Shown one piece after another: positions 42,350-50,530 of a stretch of DNA of 64,000 nt; position 1 is the stretch's first letter; the number at the start of each line of letters is the position of its first letter. This DNA comes from CAYWWM01 sp965198025 (GTDB lineage: Bacteria; Acidobacteriota; Terriglobia; 2-12-FULL-54-10). Where the stretch lies: positions 1,364,001 through 1,428,000 of the forward strand of contig OZ240237.1 in assembly GCA_965198025.1 (NCBI GenBank). Direction: 5' to 3'. The position numbers and the translations under genes were made by a program. Below the pieces are notes generated by a model, which worked only from the letters and a program-made list of their open reading frames with translations, made no database searches and was not told the origin of the DNA.

Positions 42350-43360
42350 TCACGGTTCCGCTGCGACCCGCCGCCTGATCTCCTCAAACCACCCGGGCAC
42401 GACGCCGATTCGGTAGACTTCGGCATCTCCGCCGCCTTGCTCCGGCGCTACGTACGCCAGTGTCCCTGTATTGGAGAACGTAAACTGAGCCACGCCGGTC
42501 AGCGTATCTGGCGGTGACCCCAACACGCCTTCCTGCACCACTGCGGGCATCCCCATCACATCCAGCGTCACGGTATCGAACTCGACTGCCAGAATCGCCC
42601 TCTCCCGGTGGTAGACCAAGTGCCCTCGGGTCTGCCCCGTGGCTGCATAGCGCCCGAAGGTGCCCCCCCGAACCAGAATCTTCTTTTCTCCCGTATCGAG
42701 ACGCAGCGCTGCAATCTGCGAATCTCCGGGATCGTCGCTTACGGCTATCGTGAACAGCACCGCGCTGCCATCCGGCAGGAACTGCGGCCAGCGGTGACTC
42801 AATTCGCCCTCTGCCAATTCAGTCAACTGCTGCGGCTCGCCCCCCTCGGCCGAGACTTCATACAACACGTCCGTATCCGTCAGGTTGAACACGATTGTCT
42901 CGCTCGGCCCCCAGCTCGCCCCGCGAAGATTCGTCGCCTCGGGCGTCAGGGCGGTTGCCTCGCCGCCGCCGACCGGGACTTTCTTCAATCTGCCGTCCGC
43001 AAAGAATCCAAGCCACTGCCCATCGGGAGAGAAGAAAGCCGTATCGCCGCCCGCCGTGCCTGCCACGGATCTTCTGTCTCTGGCGGCCATATCCCACAGG
43101 TGCATCTGCCGGCTCCCGTCATCCTGGAATACCAGATGCGCGAGGAACATGCCGTCGGGTGAGAACGCCGTCGTCGGGTCGTTGTTCCACCGCACGTGTC
43201 CCACCCCCGGCGAAGGGATCAGAAACGAGTTTGTTGTGTCCGGCGGTGCCTCCATCTCCGACCCACACCCCGCCTGCCCCGTCACCAACCCAATCAGCAG
43301 CGCACCCACCGCCATTGTTTCGCGCATGGATCCGGATCCCATCGCTTTCCTCTTCTTCAC
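42350..43360 (-). CDS. Secreted TolB-like (PD40) beta-propeller, possible lipoprotein
   Basis: A 336-residue exported protein. The N-terminal hydrophobic stretch ends in a possible lipobox (LVTGQAGCGS). The mature part has repeated PD40/WD40-like TolB blades: TAFSPDGMFLAHLVFQDDGS, AFFSPDGQWLGFFADGRLKK, WPQFLPDGSAVLFTIAVSDD and FTFSNTGTLAYVAP. Such propellers often form the sensor part of acidobacterial Ser/Thr kinases, but here no kinase domain is attached. It converges on rpmF with only 12 bp between them. Confidence 0.82.
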   Translation of the reverse strand: MKKRKAMGSGSMRETMAVGALLIGLVTGQAGCGSEMEAPPDTTNSFLIPSPGVGHVRWNNDPTTAFSPDGMFLAHLVFQDDGSRQMHLWDMAARDRRSVAGTAGGDTAFFSPDGQWLGFFADGRLKKVPVGGGEATALTPEATNLRGASWGPSETIVFNLTDTDVLYEVSAEGGEPQQLTELAEGELSHRWPQFLPDGSAVLFTIAVSDDPGDSQIAALRLDTGEKKILVRGGTFGRYAATGQTRGHLVYHRERAILAVEFDTVTLDVMGMPAVVQEGVLGSPPDTLTGVAQFTFSNTGTLAYVAPEQGGGDAEVYRIGVVPGWFEEIRRRVAAEP

Positions 43361-43412
43361 GTCTTATTGAGTCTTTGTGGTTCAATCCGTCTGTTCGCCA
43401 CTCAACTGTCTT

Positions 43413-43753
43413 TCACACGCTGATCACTGGACAGGGCGAGTGCCGTATTATGGCGTATGCATTCCGGGGCACCACGTCTCCCTTTTCAACGAGCCGCTGT
43501 ACCTTCAGCTCTCCAGTTCCGAACCTCCAAACACCCCCATCAGCTTTTCCCGATCCGCGATCGCCGCGTCGGAAACCGGAATCACCACCGGGGCCGAAAA
43601 CCCCGTCGGTGGAATCGTGTAGAACGGGTCAACACTGTGCAAAAGAATCACCTCCACGCGGTGCTTCTGCGCCACGGCTTTCACGTACGGTAACATCTCC
43701 CGGCATCAGTCTGAGAAATCCGTTGGAACCAGGATTCGAGAAATCGCGAGCAT
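43413..43753 (-). pseudogene. Decayed universal stress protein (UspA) gene
   Basis: The minus strand begins MLAISRILVPTDFSD, the UspA opening, then has a UGA (43706-43708), then CREMLPYVKAVAQKHRVEVI and LLHSVDPF in the same frame. About codon 82 a one-base loss shifts the frame; the next frame gives LKVQRLVEKGDVV and ends with RHSPCPVISV, a UspA C-terminus, but the nucleotide-binding block between them is missing. A nonsense codon, a frameshift and a deletion together mark a pseudogene. No SECIS-like hairpin was found after the UGA. Confidence 0.75.
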
Positions 43754-43958
43754 CCAGTCAACTTCCTATTCAGCAGCATTTGTTCATCGGAGCTGTACAC
43801 CGGAACCGAAGCCATCGGAAAGACGGCGTGACCATGTGGTCATCCTAAGACTATACTCCCGGACCCCCCGCCCCGTCCTGCCAACTCAAGAAGATTCACC
43901 CTTCCGTCCCTAAGCGACACTAGCTACTAGTTGCTGCTTCGGCAAACTCCTCGAATTC

Positions 43959-43987
43959 TTGTTCTTTGCGACTATCCAGTCTATATT
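43959..43987 (+). promoter_or_regulatory. Candidate promoter for fabD-fabG
   Basis: TTGTTC (43959-43964) and TATATT (43982-43987) are separated by exactly 17 bp. The predicted transcript would begin around 43993, close to the GGGAG ribosome site of the fabD GTG start at 44009, so the leader would be very short. Confidence 0.5.
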
Positions 43988-44008
43988 GACATGGGAGAAT
44001 TGCTGGCT

Positions 44009-44971
44009 GTGCCGCAACTTGCTTTCTTATTTCCGGGCCAGGGGTCGCAGCAGCCGGGCATGGGTCGCGATCTGGCTGAGAATTTCCCCATCGCCCGTGA
44101 CACTCTTGCGGAAGCCGATGATGCGCTTGGATTTGCGCTTTCACGACTCTGTTTTGAGGGCCCCGCCGAGGAGCTCCAACTGACCGCCAACACTCAGCCC
44201 GCCGTCCTGGCCTGCTCCGTGGCAGCCTTCCGGGTTCTTGAGCAACACGGGATCAGCCCGTCGTTCGTGGCTGGGCACAGCCTCGGCGAGCATTCCGCCC
44301 TGGTGGCCTCTGGGGCCGTTCGATTTGCCGATGCGTTGCGCATTGTCCGCCATCGCGGCCAGTATATGCAGGAGGCCGTGCCGGTCGGCACGGGCGCTAT
44401 GGCCGCTTTGCTCGGCATCAACATGGAGAGAGTCGAGGAGCTGTGCCGATATGCGGCTGAGGGAGAAGTCGTCTCTCCTGCCAACATCAACACACCCATG
44501 CAGATTGTCGTCGCCGGCCACGCCTCGGCGGTCCGCCGCGTCATGGACCGGGCAACGTCTGCGGGCGCGAAGAGGGCTGTCGCTCTGCCGGTGAGCGCCC
44601 CATTCCATTGCTCGCTCATGCGCCCAGCCCAGGAGCGCCTCACGCCCGAACTGGAAGCCCTTGCAATCGAAGATTTGCAGTTTCCGCTTGTCAACAACTC
44701 CCGAGCTGATCTCGTTCGCACGCCTGCGGATGCCCGCCGCGGCTTGATCGACCAGGTTTGTGCCCCCGTCCTTTGGGACCAGAGCGTCCGCCAGCTCCGT
44801 GCCCACGGTGCCCAGATATTTGTCGAAGTCGGCCCTGGCCGCGTCCTCACTGGAATGATGAGGCAGATTGATTCCGCGGTTACGGCGGTGAACGTCGAAG
44901 ACAAGAAGAGTCTGGAGAAAGCGCTGGCTGTCCTCCAGGCCGCTGCTACTCCGGGAGGCAGTTCCTCATAA
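44009..44971 (+). CDS. fabD: Malonyl-CoA:acyl-carrier-protein transacylase
   Basis: FabD loads malonate onto ACP for fatty-acid synthesis. The 320-residue product shows LAFLFPGQGSQQPGMGRDLA, the nucleophile Ser in FVAGHSLGEHSALVASGA, the Arg region RHRGQYMQEAVP, the catalytic His in VSAPFHCSLM and VEVGPGRVLTGM. The GTG at 44009 gives a start PQLAFLFPGQGSQ that matches the family and has GGGAG about 11 bp upstream; ATG 43991 (six residues longer) is the alternative. Its stop overlaps the fabG start (TAATG). plsX and fabH, the usual upstream partners, are absent. Confidence 0.94.
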   Translation: MPQLAFLFPGQGSQQPGMGRDLAENFPIARDTLAEADDALGFALSRLCFEGPAEELQLTANTQPAVLACSVAAFRVLEQHGISPSFVAGHSLGEHSALVASGAVRFADALRIVRHRGQYMQEAVPVGTGAMAALLGINMERVEELCRYAAEGEVVSPANINTPMQIVVAGHASAVRRVMDRATSAGAKRAVALPVSAPFHCSLMRPAQERLTPELEALAIEDLQFPLVNNSRADLVRTPADARRGLIDQVCAPVLWDQSVRQLRAHGAQIFVEVGPGRVLTGMMRQIDSAVTAVNVEDKKSLEKALAVLQAAATPGGSSS

Positions 44972-45720
44972 TGGCGTGGGAGGGCCAAGTCGCATTCGTG
45001 ACGGGCGCCTCGCAAGGCATTGGCGAAGCCTGTGCCCGGGGGCTGGCGGAGGCCGGAGCGAAGGTCGTCCTTGCCAGCCGCAACCTCCAGCGACTGGAAC
45101 AGCTCGCCGAGGAAATTCAGGGCGCGAGAAACGACCTGACTTGCGCTTTGGCATTGTCGCTTGATGTAACGCAAGAGGACCAGATCAAGGAAGCTTTCCG
45201 GAAAGCACTCGATCATTTTGGCAAGATTGACATCCTCGTCAATAACGCCGGCGTGACGCGGGACGGGTTGGCGCTTGGCATGAAACGCGAGGATTGGGAT
45301 GAGGTAATCCAGACCAACCTGACCGCAACCCACCTTTGCATTCAACAAGTCTTGCGGGGAATGATGCGCCGCCGGTACGGCCGGATCATCAACATCACTT
45401 CCGTCGTTGCGTTTCTGGGTAATGCGGGTCAAGCCAATTACGTTGCTTCAAAAGCCGGAACTATCGGCCTGACGCGTGCGATCGCCCAGGAGTATGCTTC
45501 CCGCAATATCACTGTCAACGCAGTGGCACCTGGTTTCATTGAAACGGCCATGACAGCGGCTCTGTCGCAAGCAGCCCGGGAAAAGCTAGCGTCCCGGATT
45601 CCCTTAGGACGGCTCGGGGAGGTCCTGGATGTGGCCCAAGCAGTGAAGTTTCTCGCTTCGGAAGAAGCCGGATACATCACAGGTCAAGTGCTGCACGTAA
45701 ACGGCGGACTATATATGTGA
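44971..45720 (+). CDS. fabG: 3-oxoacyl-[acyl-carrier-protein] reductase
   Basis: FabG reduces 3-ketoacyl-ACP with NADPH. The 249-residue short-chain dehydrogenase has the cofactor motif VTGASQGIGEACA, NNAGVTRDGLALGMKRED, the catalytic Ser in IINITSVVAFLGNAGQANYV with Tyr and Lys of YVASKAG, and the ending ITGQVLHVNGGLYM. It is translationally coupled to fabD. An acyl-carrier-protein gene (acpP) would normally follow but the next genes are convergent glycosyltransferases, so the fab cluster stops here. Confidence 0.95.
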   Translation: MAWEGQVAFVTGASQGIGEACARGLAEAGAKVVLASRNLQRLEQLAEEIQGARNDLTCALALSLDVTQEDQIKEAFRKALDHFGKIDILVNNAGVTRDGLALGMKREDWDEVIQTNLTATHLCIQQVLRGMMRRRYGRIINITSVVAFLGNAGQANYVASKAGTIGLTRAIAQEYASRNITVNAVAPGFIETAMTAALSQAAREKLASRIPLGRLGEVLDVAQAVKFLASEEAGYITGQVLHVNGGLYM

Positions 45721-45883
45721 TTCCGTTGTAAGTGAGAAAACCTGAACATAAACGCAGGAGTCTAGGGAAGACGCCTGAAACCCCTACTCGGCTCTCCTTG
45801 TGCTCTTGCGTTTCTCCCGTGCCATCCTCTCTGTAGCATGTCTATAAGACTCGTCGAGGCGCGACATCTGCCGAATGCTTACC

Positions 45884-46984
45884 CTACGAACTTCCCCCCG
45901 TTAGCTCCTCGAATAGCCGTTCGTATTGCAGCGTAACGTCTTCCCAGCGGTAGTACCGCCGGACGCGCTCGGCGGCTCGCTGCCCGTAGTGGGTTCGGAG
46001 AGCCGTATCATCCAGTGCAGCATGGATTACTTGGGCAAGCGATTCCGAGGAGTGCAAAAAAGGCATCGCTTCGTCGCCTGCCACTTCCCGGTTTTCGGGT
46101 GTGTCCAAATAGAGGACACAGCGACCGCATCCCATTGCTTCCAGCAGGGCCGGGTGGGTCCCGCCGACCTCGGTGGCGTGGATGTAGCAAAGCGCGTGGG
46201 ACTGCAGCTCGCGGTACCCGAGTCCGTAGATGGCGCCGGGAAACAGAATGCGGGGGTCGGTCGTGGCACGGACTTCGCGGATATATTTCGCGGCATAGGG
46301 AGCATCGCCAAGCATGACCAGCTTCAGGTCCGTGTGGACCTGCTCGAACGCCTTCACGACCATCAGCGCGTTGTTCTCCGGCTCCATGCGGCTGACGTAA
46401 AGCAGGTATCGCTGCGGTTCCAGGCCCAAAGCATCAAGGATACCTGTGGTGCTCACGCGTCCCCCATCGGCCCCATAGGGAATGAAACAAGACTGCCGCC
46501 GATAGCGGGTCCGGTAGTAGTCTTCGATAGTACGCGCGTCCGTAACGATGGCGTTCGGCAGAAACGTAGAGAGCCACTCCGAGAGCAGATAGTAGGCCTT
46601 TCCGAAAACATTCCACTTGCGCCGGCGGCGCTCAAGCCCATCCACGTTGACGACCGTCTTCATTCCGCCCATACGGGGCACGAAGGAGAAAATACTGTTG
46701 GCTGCATTGCAGATCAAGACGGCGTCGAAAGCGTGGGGAAGAATATGGAACACGGAGAGAAACGTATGGGCCACGGTGTCGAAGTACTTGTGAGGGATCG
46801 TGGGCAACAGGACCAGCCTCACTCCCTTGTAGTGACTGCCTGGATAGTGAATGTTGTTGGTTCGTCCATAGACAGTGACCTGATGGCCGCGCAAGACCAG
46901 CCGCGTGGAGAGCTCCTCCGCGAATGTCTCAAAGCCTCCGTAATTGGCGGGAATGCCGCGAGTGCCGAGGATGGCAATCTTCAT
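45884..46984 (-). CDS. GT4 glycosyltransferase, DUF1972/rhamnosyltransferase type
   Basis: A 366-residue retaining glycosyltransferase. The N-terminus MKIAILGTRGIPANYGGFET is the signature of the DUF1972/Cps2T-like rhamnosyltransferase group, and the C-terminal GT4 domain shows YVSRMEPENNALMVVKAFEQ and the donor-site CYIHATEVGGTHPALLEAMG. The start was set at this ATG; the frame is open for another 106 codons upstream but these overlap the previous gene and look non-coding. It is last of a four-gene glycosyltransferase run for surface polysaccharide assembly. Confidence 0.9.
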   Translation of the reverse strand: MKIAILGTRGIPANYGGFETFAEELSTRLVLRGHQVTVYGRTNNIHYPGSHYKGVRLVLLPTIPHKYFDTVAHTFLSVFHILPHAFDAVLICNAANSIFSFVPRMGGMKTVVNVDGLERRRRKWNVFGKAYYLLSEWLSTFLPNAIVTDARTIEDYYRTRYRRQSCFIPYGADGGRVSTTGILDALGLEPQRYLLYVSRMEPENNALMVVKAFEQVHTDLKLVMLGDAPYAAKYIREVRATTDPRILFPGAIYGLGYRELQSHALCYIHATEVGGTHPALLEAMGCGRCVLYLDTPENREVAGDEAMPFLHSSESLAQVIHAALDDTALRTHYGQRAAERVRRYYRWEDVTLQYERLFEELTGGSS

Positions 46985-46986
46985 GC

Positions 46987-48078
46987 TCAGAGCGGCGGAA
47001 CCTGTTCGGGTTCCGGCCGAGTCGTCCGGAACGGAAGAACGGGGTAAGTTCCCCGATTGACAGGAGCGGGAACCACCGCCACCGGCACGGTGGTCGGGTA
47101 AAAGCGGAACCAGCTCTGGAGATACGAGTGGGTAACGCGGCGGCGGCGCTGAATGACCCGCCGTTTGGCAAGCATCCGTCGCCAGTGGCGCGCCACCTCC
47201 AGGAAAGCTGGCAAGGAACCGCGTTCGGCTAGCAGGCAGTAGGTCACGATAGCTAGGTCCCGTGCTGTGACGGCAAGAAAATTCCGCAGATACAGTTGCC
47301 AAGTGGCGTTCTTCACGCGCATGAAGAACCGGTTTTTGACGGAATGGAAGTTAATCTTCGGAGGGAGCTGTCGGCGGCATCCGGGAAACACTCTGCGCAC
47401 GTGATACCCGACCGCCTCGGGAAGATAGAGGCAGCGCCAGCCTTGCAATTGAGCGCGCCAGGAGACGTCGGCATCCTCGCGGTAGAAGAAAAAGTCTTCA
47501 TCGAAGAATTCGCCCTCGATAGCGATGTCGTCAATCATCGCACGGCGGTAGAGCGCGGCAGCTGCCGTCGCGCCGAAGACATAAGCCGGCTGAGCGTATT
47601 CGTGCGAGTCGGGACGATGGAACCCGCGGTCAAAATGGCGAAACGTCGGCGTGAAGTAGATGCCGGCGGAATCCACTTCCGGTTCGGTCGGTATGCCAAG
47701 GTCCGGCAGCGCGCGCAAGAGCTTTCCGCAGACAGTGCCGATCTGCGGGTCCAGGTTCCCGCGCTCGACGAGGAGGTTGATGAAGTCCGGTGCTAGCAAT
47801 ACATCTGGGTTCAGCGCTAGAATCCAGTCTCCCTTGGCAAGACGGATGGCCTGATTTTGAGCGGTAGTGAATCCCCGGTTTTCCGAATTCAGGACGACCT
47901 GGATGCGCCCGCGGTAGCCTTCGAGCAGAGAGCGAGTAGCGTCCTGGCTGGCGTTATCGACGACAATGATTTCGAGTGGTGGCCATTCCTGCGCCAGCAC
48001 AGAATCCAGACATCGCTGAATAAACGGTTCGTTGTTGTAGGTGACGATGGTGACCGAGACTTGATTCGCCCTCTGCAT
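46987..48078 (-). CDS. GT2 family glycosyltransferase
   Basis: A 363-residue inverting glycosyltransferase. The GT-A fold has VSVTIVTYNNEPFIQRCLDS, EIIVVDNASQDATRSLLEG, NRGFTTAQNQAIRLAKGDWI and the NPDV (DxD-like) site, then FDEDFFFYREDADVSWRAQL for the acceptor ED motif. The start is the ATG that overlaps the stop of the upstream gene (TAATG); a longer open frame upstream is out of family. The final 90 residues are basic and may sit on the membrane. Two bp before the GT4 gene. Confidence 0.9.
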   Translation of the reverse strand: MQRANQVSVTIVTYNNEPFIQRCLDSVLAQEWPPLEIIVVDNASQDATRSLLEGYRGRIQVVLNSENRGFTTAQNQAIRLAKGDWILALNPDVLLAPDFINLLVERGNLDPQIGTVCGKLLRALPDLGIPTEPEVDSAGIYFTPTFRHFDRGFHRPDSHEYAQPAYVFGATAAAALYRRAMIDDIAIEGEFFDEDFFFYREDADVSWRAQLQGWRCLYLPEAVGYHVRRVFPGCRRQLPPKINFHSVKNRFFMRVKNATWQLYLRNFLAVTARDLAIVTYCLLAERGSLPAFLEVARHWRRMLAKRRVIQRRRRVTHSYLQSWFRFYPTTVPVAVVPAPVNRGTYPVLPFRTTRPEPEQVPPL

Positions 48079-49076
48079 TATCTTTGGCCTAACCAGCCAC
48101 CCTCGCTTGACCTGGGCAACCTCGGCGGAACCACTCCTCCCCCAGCAGTTCCGCCTTCCACCCCGCGCCAGGATAGCTTCGCTGCTTTCCAATACGCCCG
48201 GAGACGCTCCCTGCGGGGCGATTGTAGCGGCGCCGGCTGGCTTCCGGCCATGTCCGCCACAGCACGCAGCCCCATACCTGCCAGTAGGGCCCCCCGGATC
48301 ACAAACCCAATCCTCCGAGGAAAGTGCTTTTCCACATAATAAAGCAAGTTGCGATACCAGTAAATCTGCTTCTCGCAAAATGTGATCGATTCGAGCGAAT
48401 GACCGCCGTAGTGCTCGACGCGGACTTGCGGCAAAAACTGGATCACCCCGCCCCGGTCGCGGAGCCGCTTGCACAAGTCCACGTCCTCGAACCAAAGCGG
48501 AAAGAACGATTCATCGAACCCGCCGCAGGTCTCGAACCGATCCCGGCGGACCAGCAGACAGGCCCCCGCCGGCTGCTCTACCTCCTGCGGACGTTCGAGG
48601 TCAAGATCGAGGCACCGGTAGCGGCGGTTCACTGGATTGCCGGGAAACAGACGGTTCACCAGCAGGACCTCAAAGAAGAGGGAAGCGGCTGTGGGAAGGC
48701 AGCGCACAGTAAACCCAGTTCGCGTCCGCCCGTCGGGGCCTACTAGGCACGGAGCCGCCGCCGCGAGGCATTGGTTTTCTTTCAGGGCGTCTTCCAATGG
48801 TCCGAGGGGATCGGGGCAAACCGTGTCTGGATTCAGAAACAGAATCGTACTTCCGCTGCTTTGGCGGACGCCGAGGTTCGCGGCGGCGGCAAATCCGAGA
48901 TTTGAATTCGGGCAAATCAGCTGCACGGCAGGATGCCGCTGGCGGACGAGGTCCGCCGTCCCGTCCGATGACGCGTTGTCCACAACAATCATTTCCCCGG
49001 CTCGGTCTTGCACGGAGTCAAGGCAGGCGGAGACGTGAGCCCTGGAGTTATAGGTAACGATGACGACGGAGATCAT
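48078..49076 (-). CDS. GT2 family glycosyltransferase (rhamnosyltransferase-like)
   Basis: A 332-residue GT-A enzyme with the opening MISVVIVTYNSRAHVSACLD, EMIVVDNASSDGTADLVRQR, NLGFAAAANLGVRQSSGSTI and LFLNPDTVCPDPLGPLED. The acceptor motif is FDESFFPLWFEDVDLCKRLR. It is a WbbL/RfbN-like rhamnosyltransferase by pattern, but the sugar is not known. Its stop overlaps the next gene's start, and it follows the fourth glycosyltransferase by 46 bp. Confidence 0.9.
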   Translation of the reverse strand: MISVVIVTYNSRAHVSACLDSVQDRAGEMIVVDNASSDGTADLVRQRHPAVQLICPNSNLGFAAAANLGVRQSSGSTILFLNPDTVCPDPLGPLEDALKENQCLAAAAPCLVGPDGRTRTGFTVRCLPTAASLFFEVLLVNRLFPGNPVNRRYRCLDLDLERPQEVEQPAGACLLVRRDRFETCGGFDESFFPLWFEDVDLCKRLRDRGGVIQFLPQVRVEHYGGHSLESITFCEKQIYWYRNLLYYVEKHFPRRIGFVIRGALLAGMGLRAVADMAGSQPAPLQSPRRERLRAYWKAAKLSWRGVEGGTAGGGVVPPRLPRSSEGGWLGQR

Positions 49077-49122
49077 ATCGGTTTCGTTAGGCTGTTTCGA
49101 TCACGCGGTTCGAACAGCGCCC

Positions 49123-50199
49123 TTACGGGGCGGTCCGCAGGCTTTGTTTGGCGGCTTCCGGATCGCCCCGCAGAGGAAACAGGCCGAAGTAAAGCTTCCA
49201 GAACGTGTTGTGCTCCCGGCGATCCGGAGCGAGGACGTCGTCATGGATTTCCCGTTCGGAGGCTTTGAGCCGTGACAGGAAGGCTTGGGCGTCCTTGGAT
49301 CGCCACGGCGTGCGACTACGGACGGCACGGGGCAACCGGCGAAGAAAGCCCGCCAGACCCGCCAGGTACGCACCCAAACGGCGCTTCCGGATGGAAAGCA
49401 TCGCCCACAGGAGCTGGGCCCAAAGAATGCGGGGAGCCAGTCGCGATAGGGCAGCCACGGGAAAATGCTTGGCCAGCAACAACAGTTGATTCTGTGTCAG
49501 TAGGCGGAAAACAGTAGCCGAGTCAGGCCCACCCAGGGTTGCTCCTCCCCGATGTCGACACGTGGCCTCGGGAAGATAGAACCCTCGAAACCCCGCTCGC
49601 GCAGCACGGAGTGACAAGTCTATGTCCTCCAGGTACGCGAAAAAGTTTTCGTCGAACGGCCCGATCCGGTCGAACACCTCTCGGCGAAACAAGGTCGCTG
49701 TTCCCGAAACTGCCCAAACCGGGCGCGGGAGATCGAAGACCCCCGGGCCCTTGCGCCCAAAGCCCAGCCGCCATGCCGAGCCGCCAAGCGACAAAGCATC
49801 GCCGGCATTGTCCAGCTGCCGCCCATCGGCTTGGTAAATCTTCCCGCAACAATAGGAAATCTCAGGGTGCTGTTCGAGAAAGCTAAGCGTCCGTTCGAGC
49901 CAGTTCGGGTCTAGCTCGACGTCATCATTGAGCACCAGAATGCTTGGTGACCTCCCGGCTGCAGTAAGTCCGGCATTGACGGCAGCCGCGAAACCGCGAT
50001 TGCTAACCAGGTTGATCAGGGCGCTCCCGGCGGACTTTGCTGCCAGAGCCGCTTCCTCGCCAGCCCCGTTCGAGACGACTACGGTTTCAAACTCTCTAAC
50101 AGATTGCCGGGCAAGAGATTGCAAACAATTCGCCAGCAGATCCCCACGGCGCCAGGTCGGAATCACGACCGTCACTCTGCGTTCTGCTTTTGTCGCCAT
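49123..50199 (-). CDS. GT2 family glycosyltransferase
   Basis: A 358-residue GT-A enzyme and the first gene of the four-gene glycosyltransferase run. Motifs are RVTVVIPTWRRGDLLANCLQ, SNRGFAAAVNAGLTAAGRSP, ILVLNDDVELDPNWLERTLS with the DDxE metal site, and FDENFFAYLEDIDLSLRAAR. The C-terminal part has a hydrophobic stretch (RILWAQLLWAMLSIRKRR) that could bind the membrane. No polymerase, flippase or sugar-nucleotide synthesis gene is in the window, so this is only part of a polysaccharide locus. Confidence 0.88.
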   Translation of the reverse strand: MATKAERRVTVVIPTWRRGDLLANCLQSLARQSVREFETVVVSNGAGEEAALAAKSAGSALINLVSNRGFAAAVNAGLTAAGRSPSILVLNDDVELDPNWLERTLSFLEQHPEISYCCGKIYQADGRQLDNAGDALSLGGSAWRLGFGRKGPGVFDLPRPVWAVSGTATLFRREVFDRIGPFDENFFAYLEDIDLSLRAARAGFRGFYLPEATCRHRGGATLGGPDSATVFRLLTQNQLLLLAKHFPVAALSRLAPRILWAQLLWAMLSIRKRRLGAYLAGLAGFLRRLPRAVRSRTPWRSKDAQAFLSRLKASEREIHDDVLAPDRREHNTFWKLYFGLFPLRGDPEAAKQSLRTAP

Positions 50200-50391
50200 T
50201 CCCAGCCTGCCCCCATTCGGTGTGAACCCAAACCGTGTTCTCAGAGCAATTATAGCAATGAACCCTGCCTATCTGAGGAAGGGTATTTCGACCGGAACGA
50301 GGGCTTGCTTTTGTGCTTACGGCCTTGATGCCCATTTGATAGAGTATTGGTTGACCGGAATCTCCAGAATGGACACAGGCGCCGGTAGCTT

Positions 50392-50521
50392 ATGAACCTG
50401 ACCCGAATCGGTCGTTGTCAGATCCTAGGCGAGTTGGGGCGAGGGGGGGACGGAAGTCGTCCATCGCGCCCACGATCCCAATATTGGCCGGTATTTGTCC
50501 CTTCATGCCGTTGTGGTTTAA
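50392..50521 (+). pseudogene. N-terminal remnant of a Ser/Thr protein kinase
   Basis: MNLTRIGRCQILGELGRGG is the glycine-loop start of a bacterial Ser/Thr kinase. After a one-base frameshift, TEVVHRAHDPNIGRYLSL continues the family pattern (VVYRAHDPxIGRxVALK), and then a stop ends it. The rest of the kinase is missing. It ends 10 bp before comM. Confidence 0.65.
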
Positions 50522-50530
50522 TTCCCAGGA

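Noticed and set aside
43706..43708. In-frame UGA near the start of the usp gene as a third selenocysteine codon
   Set aside because: The same gene also has a frameshift around codon 82 and lacks its nucleotide-binding block, and no hairpin with a G-bearing loop was found in the first 50 nt after the UGA. Decay explains it better.
45884..47302. Extra 106 codons at the N-terminus of the GT4 glycosyltransferase
   Set aside because: They overlap the upstream glycosyltransferase gene, read as Pro/Ser-rich shadow sequence, and the family N-terminus begins at MKIAILGTRGIP.
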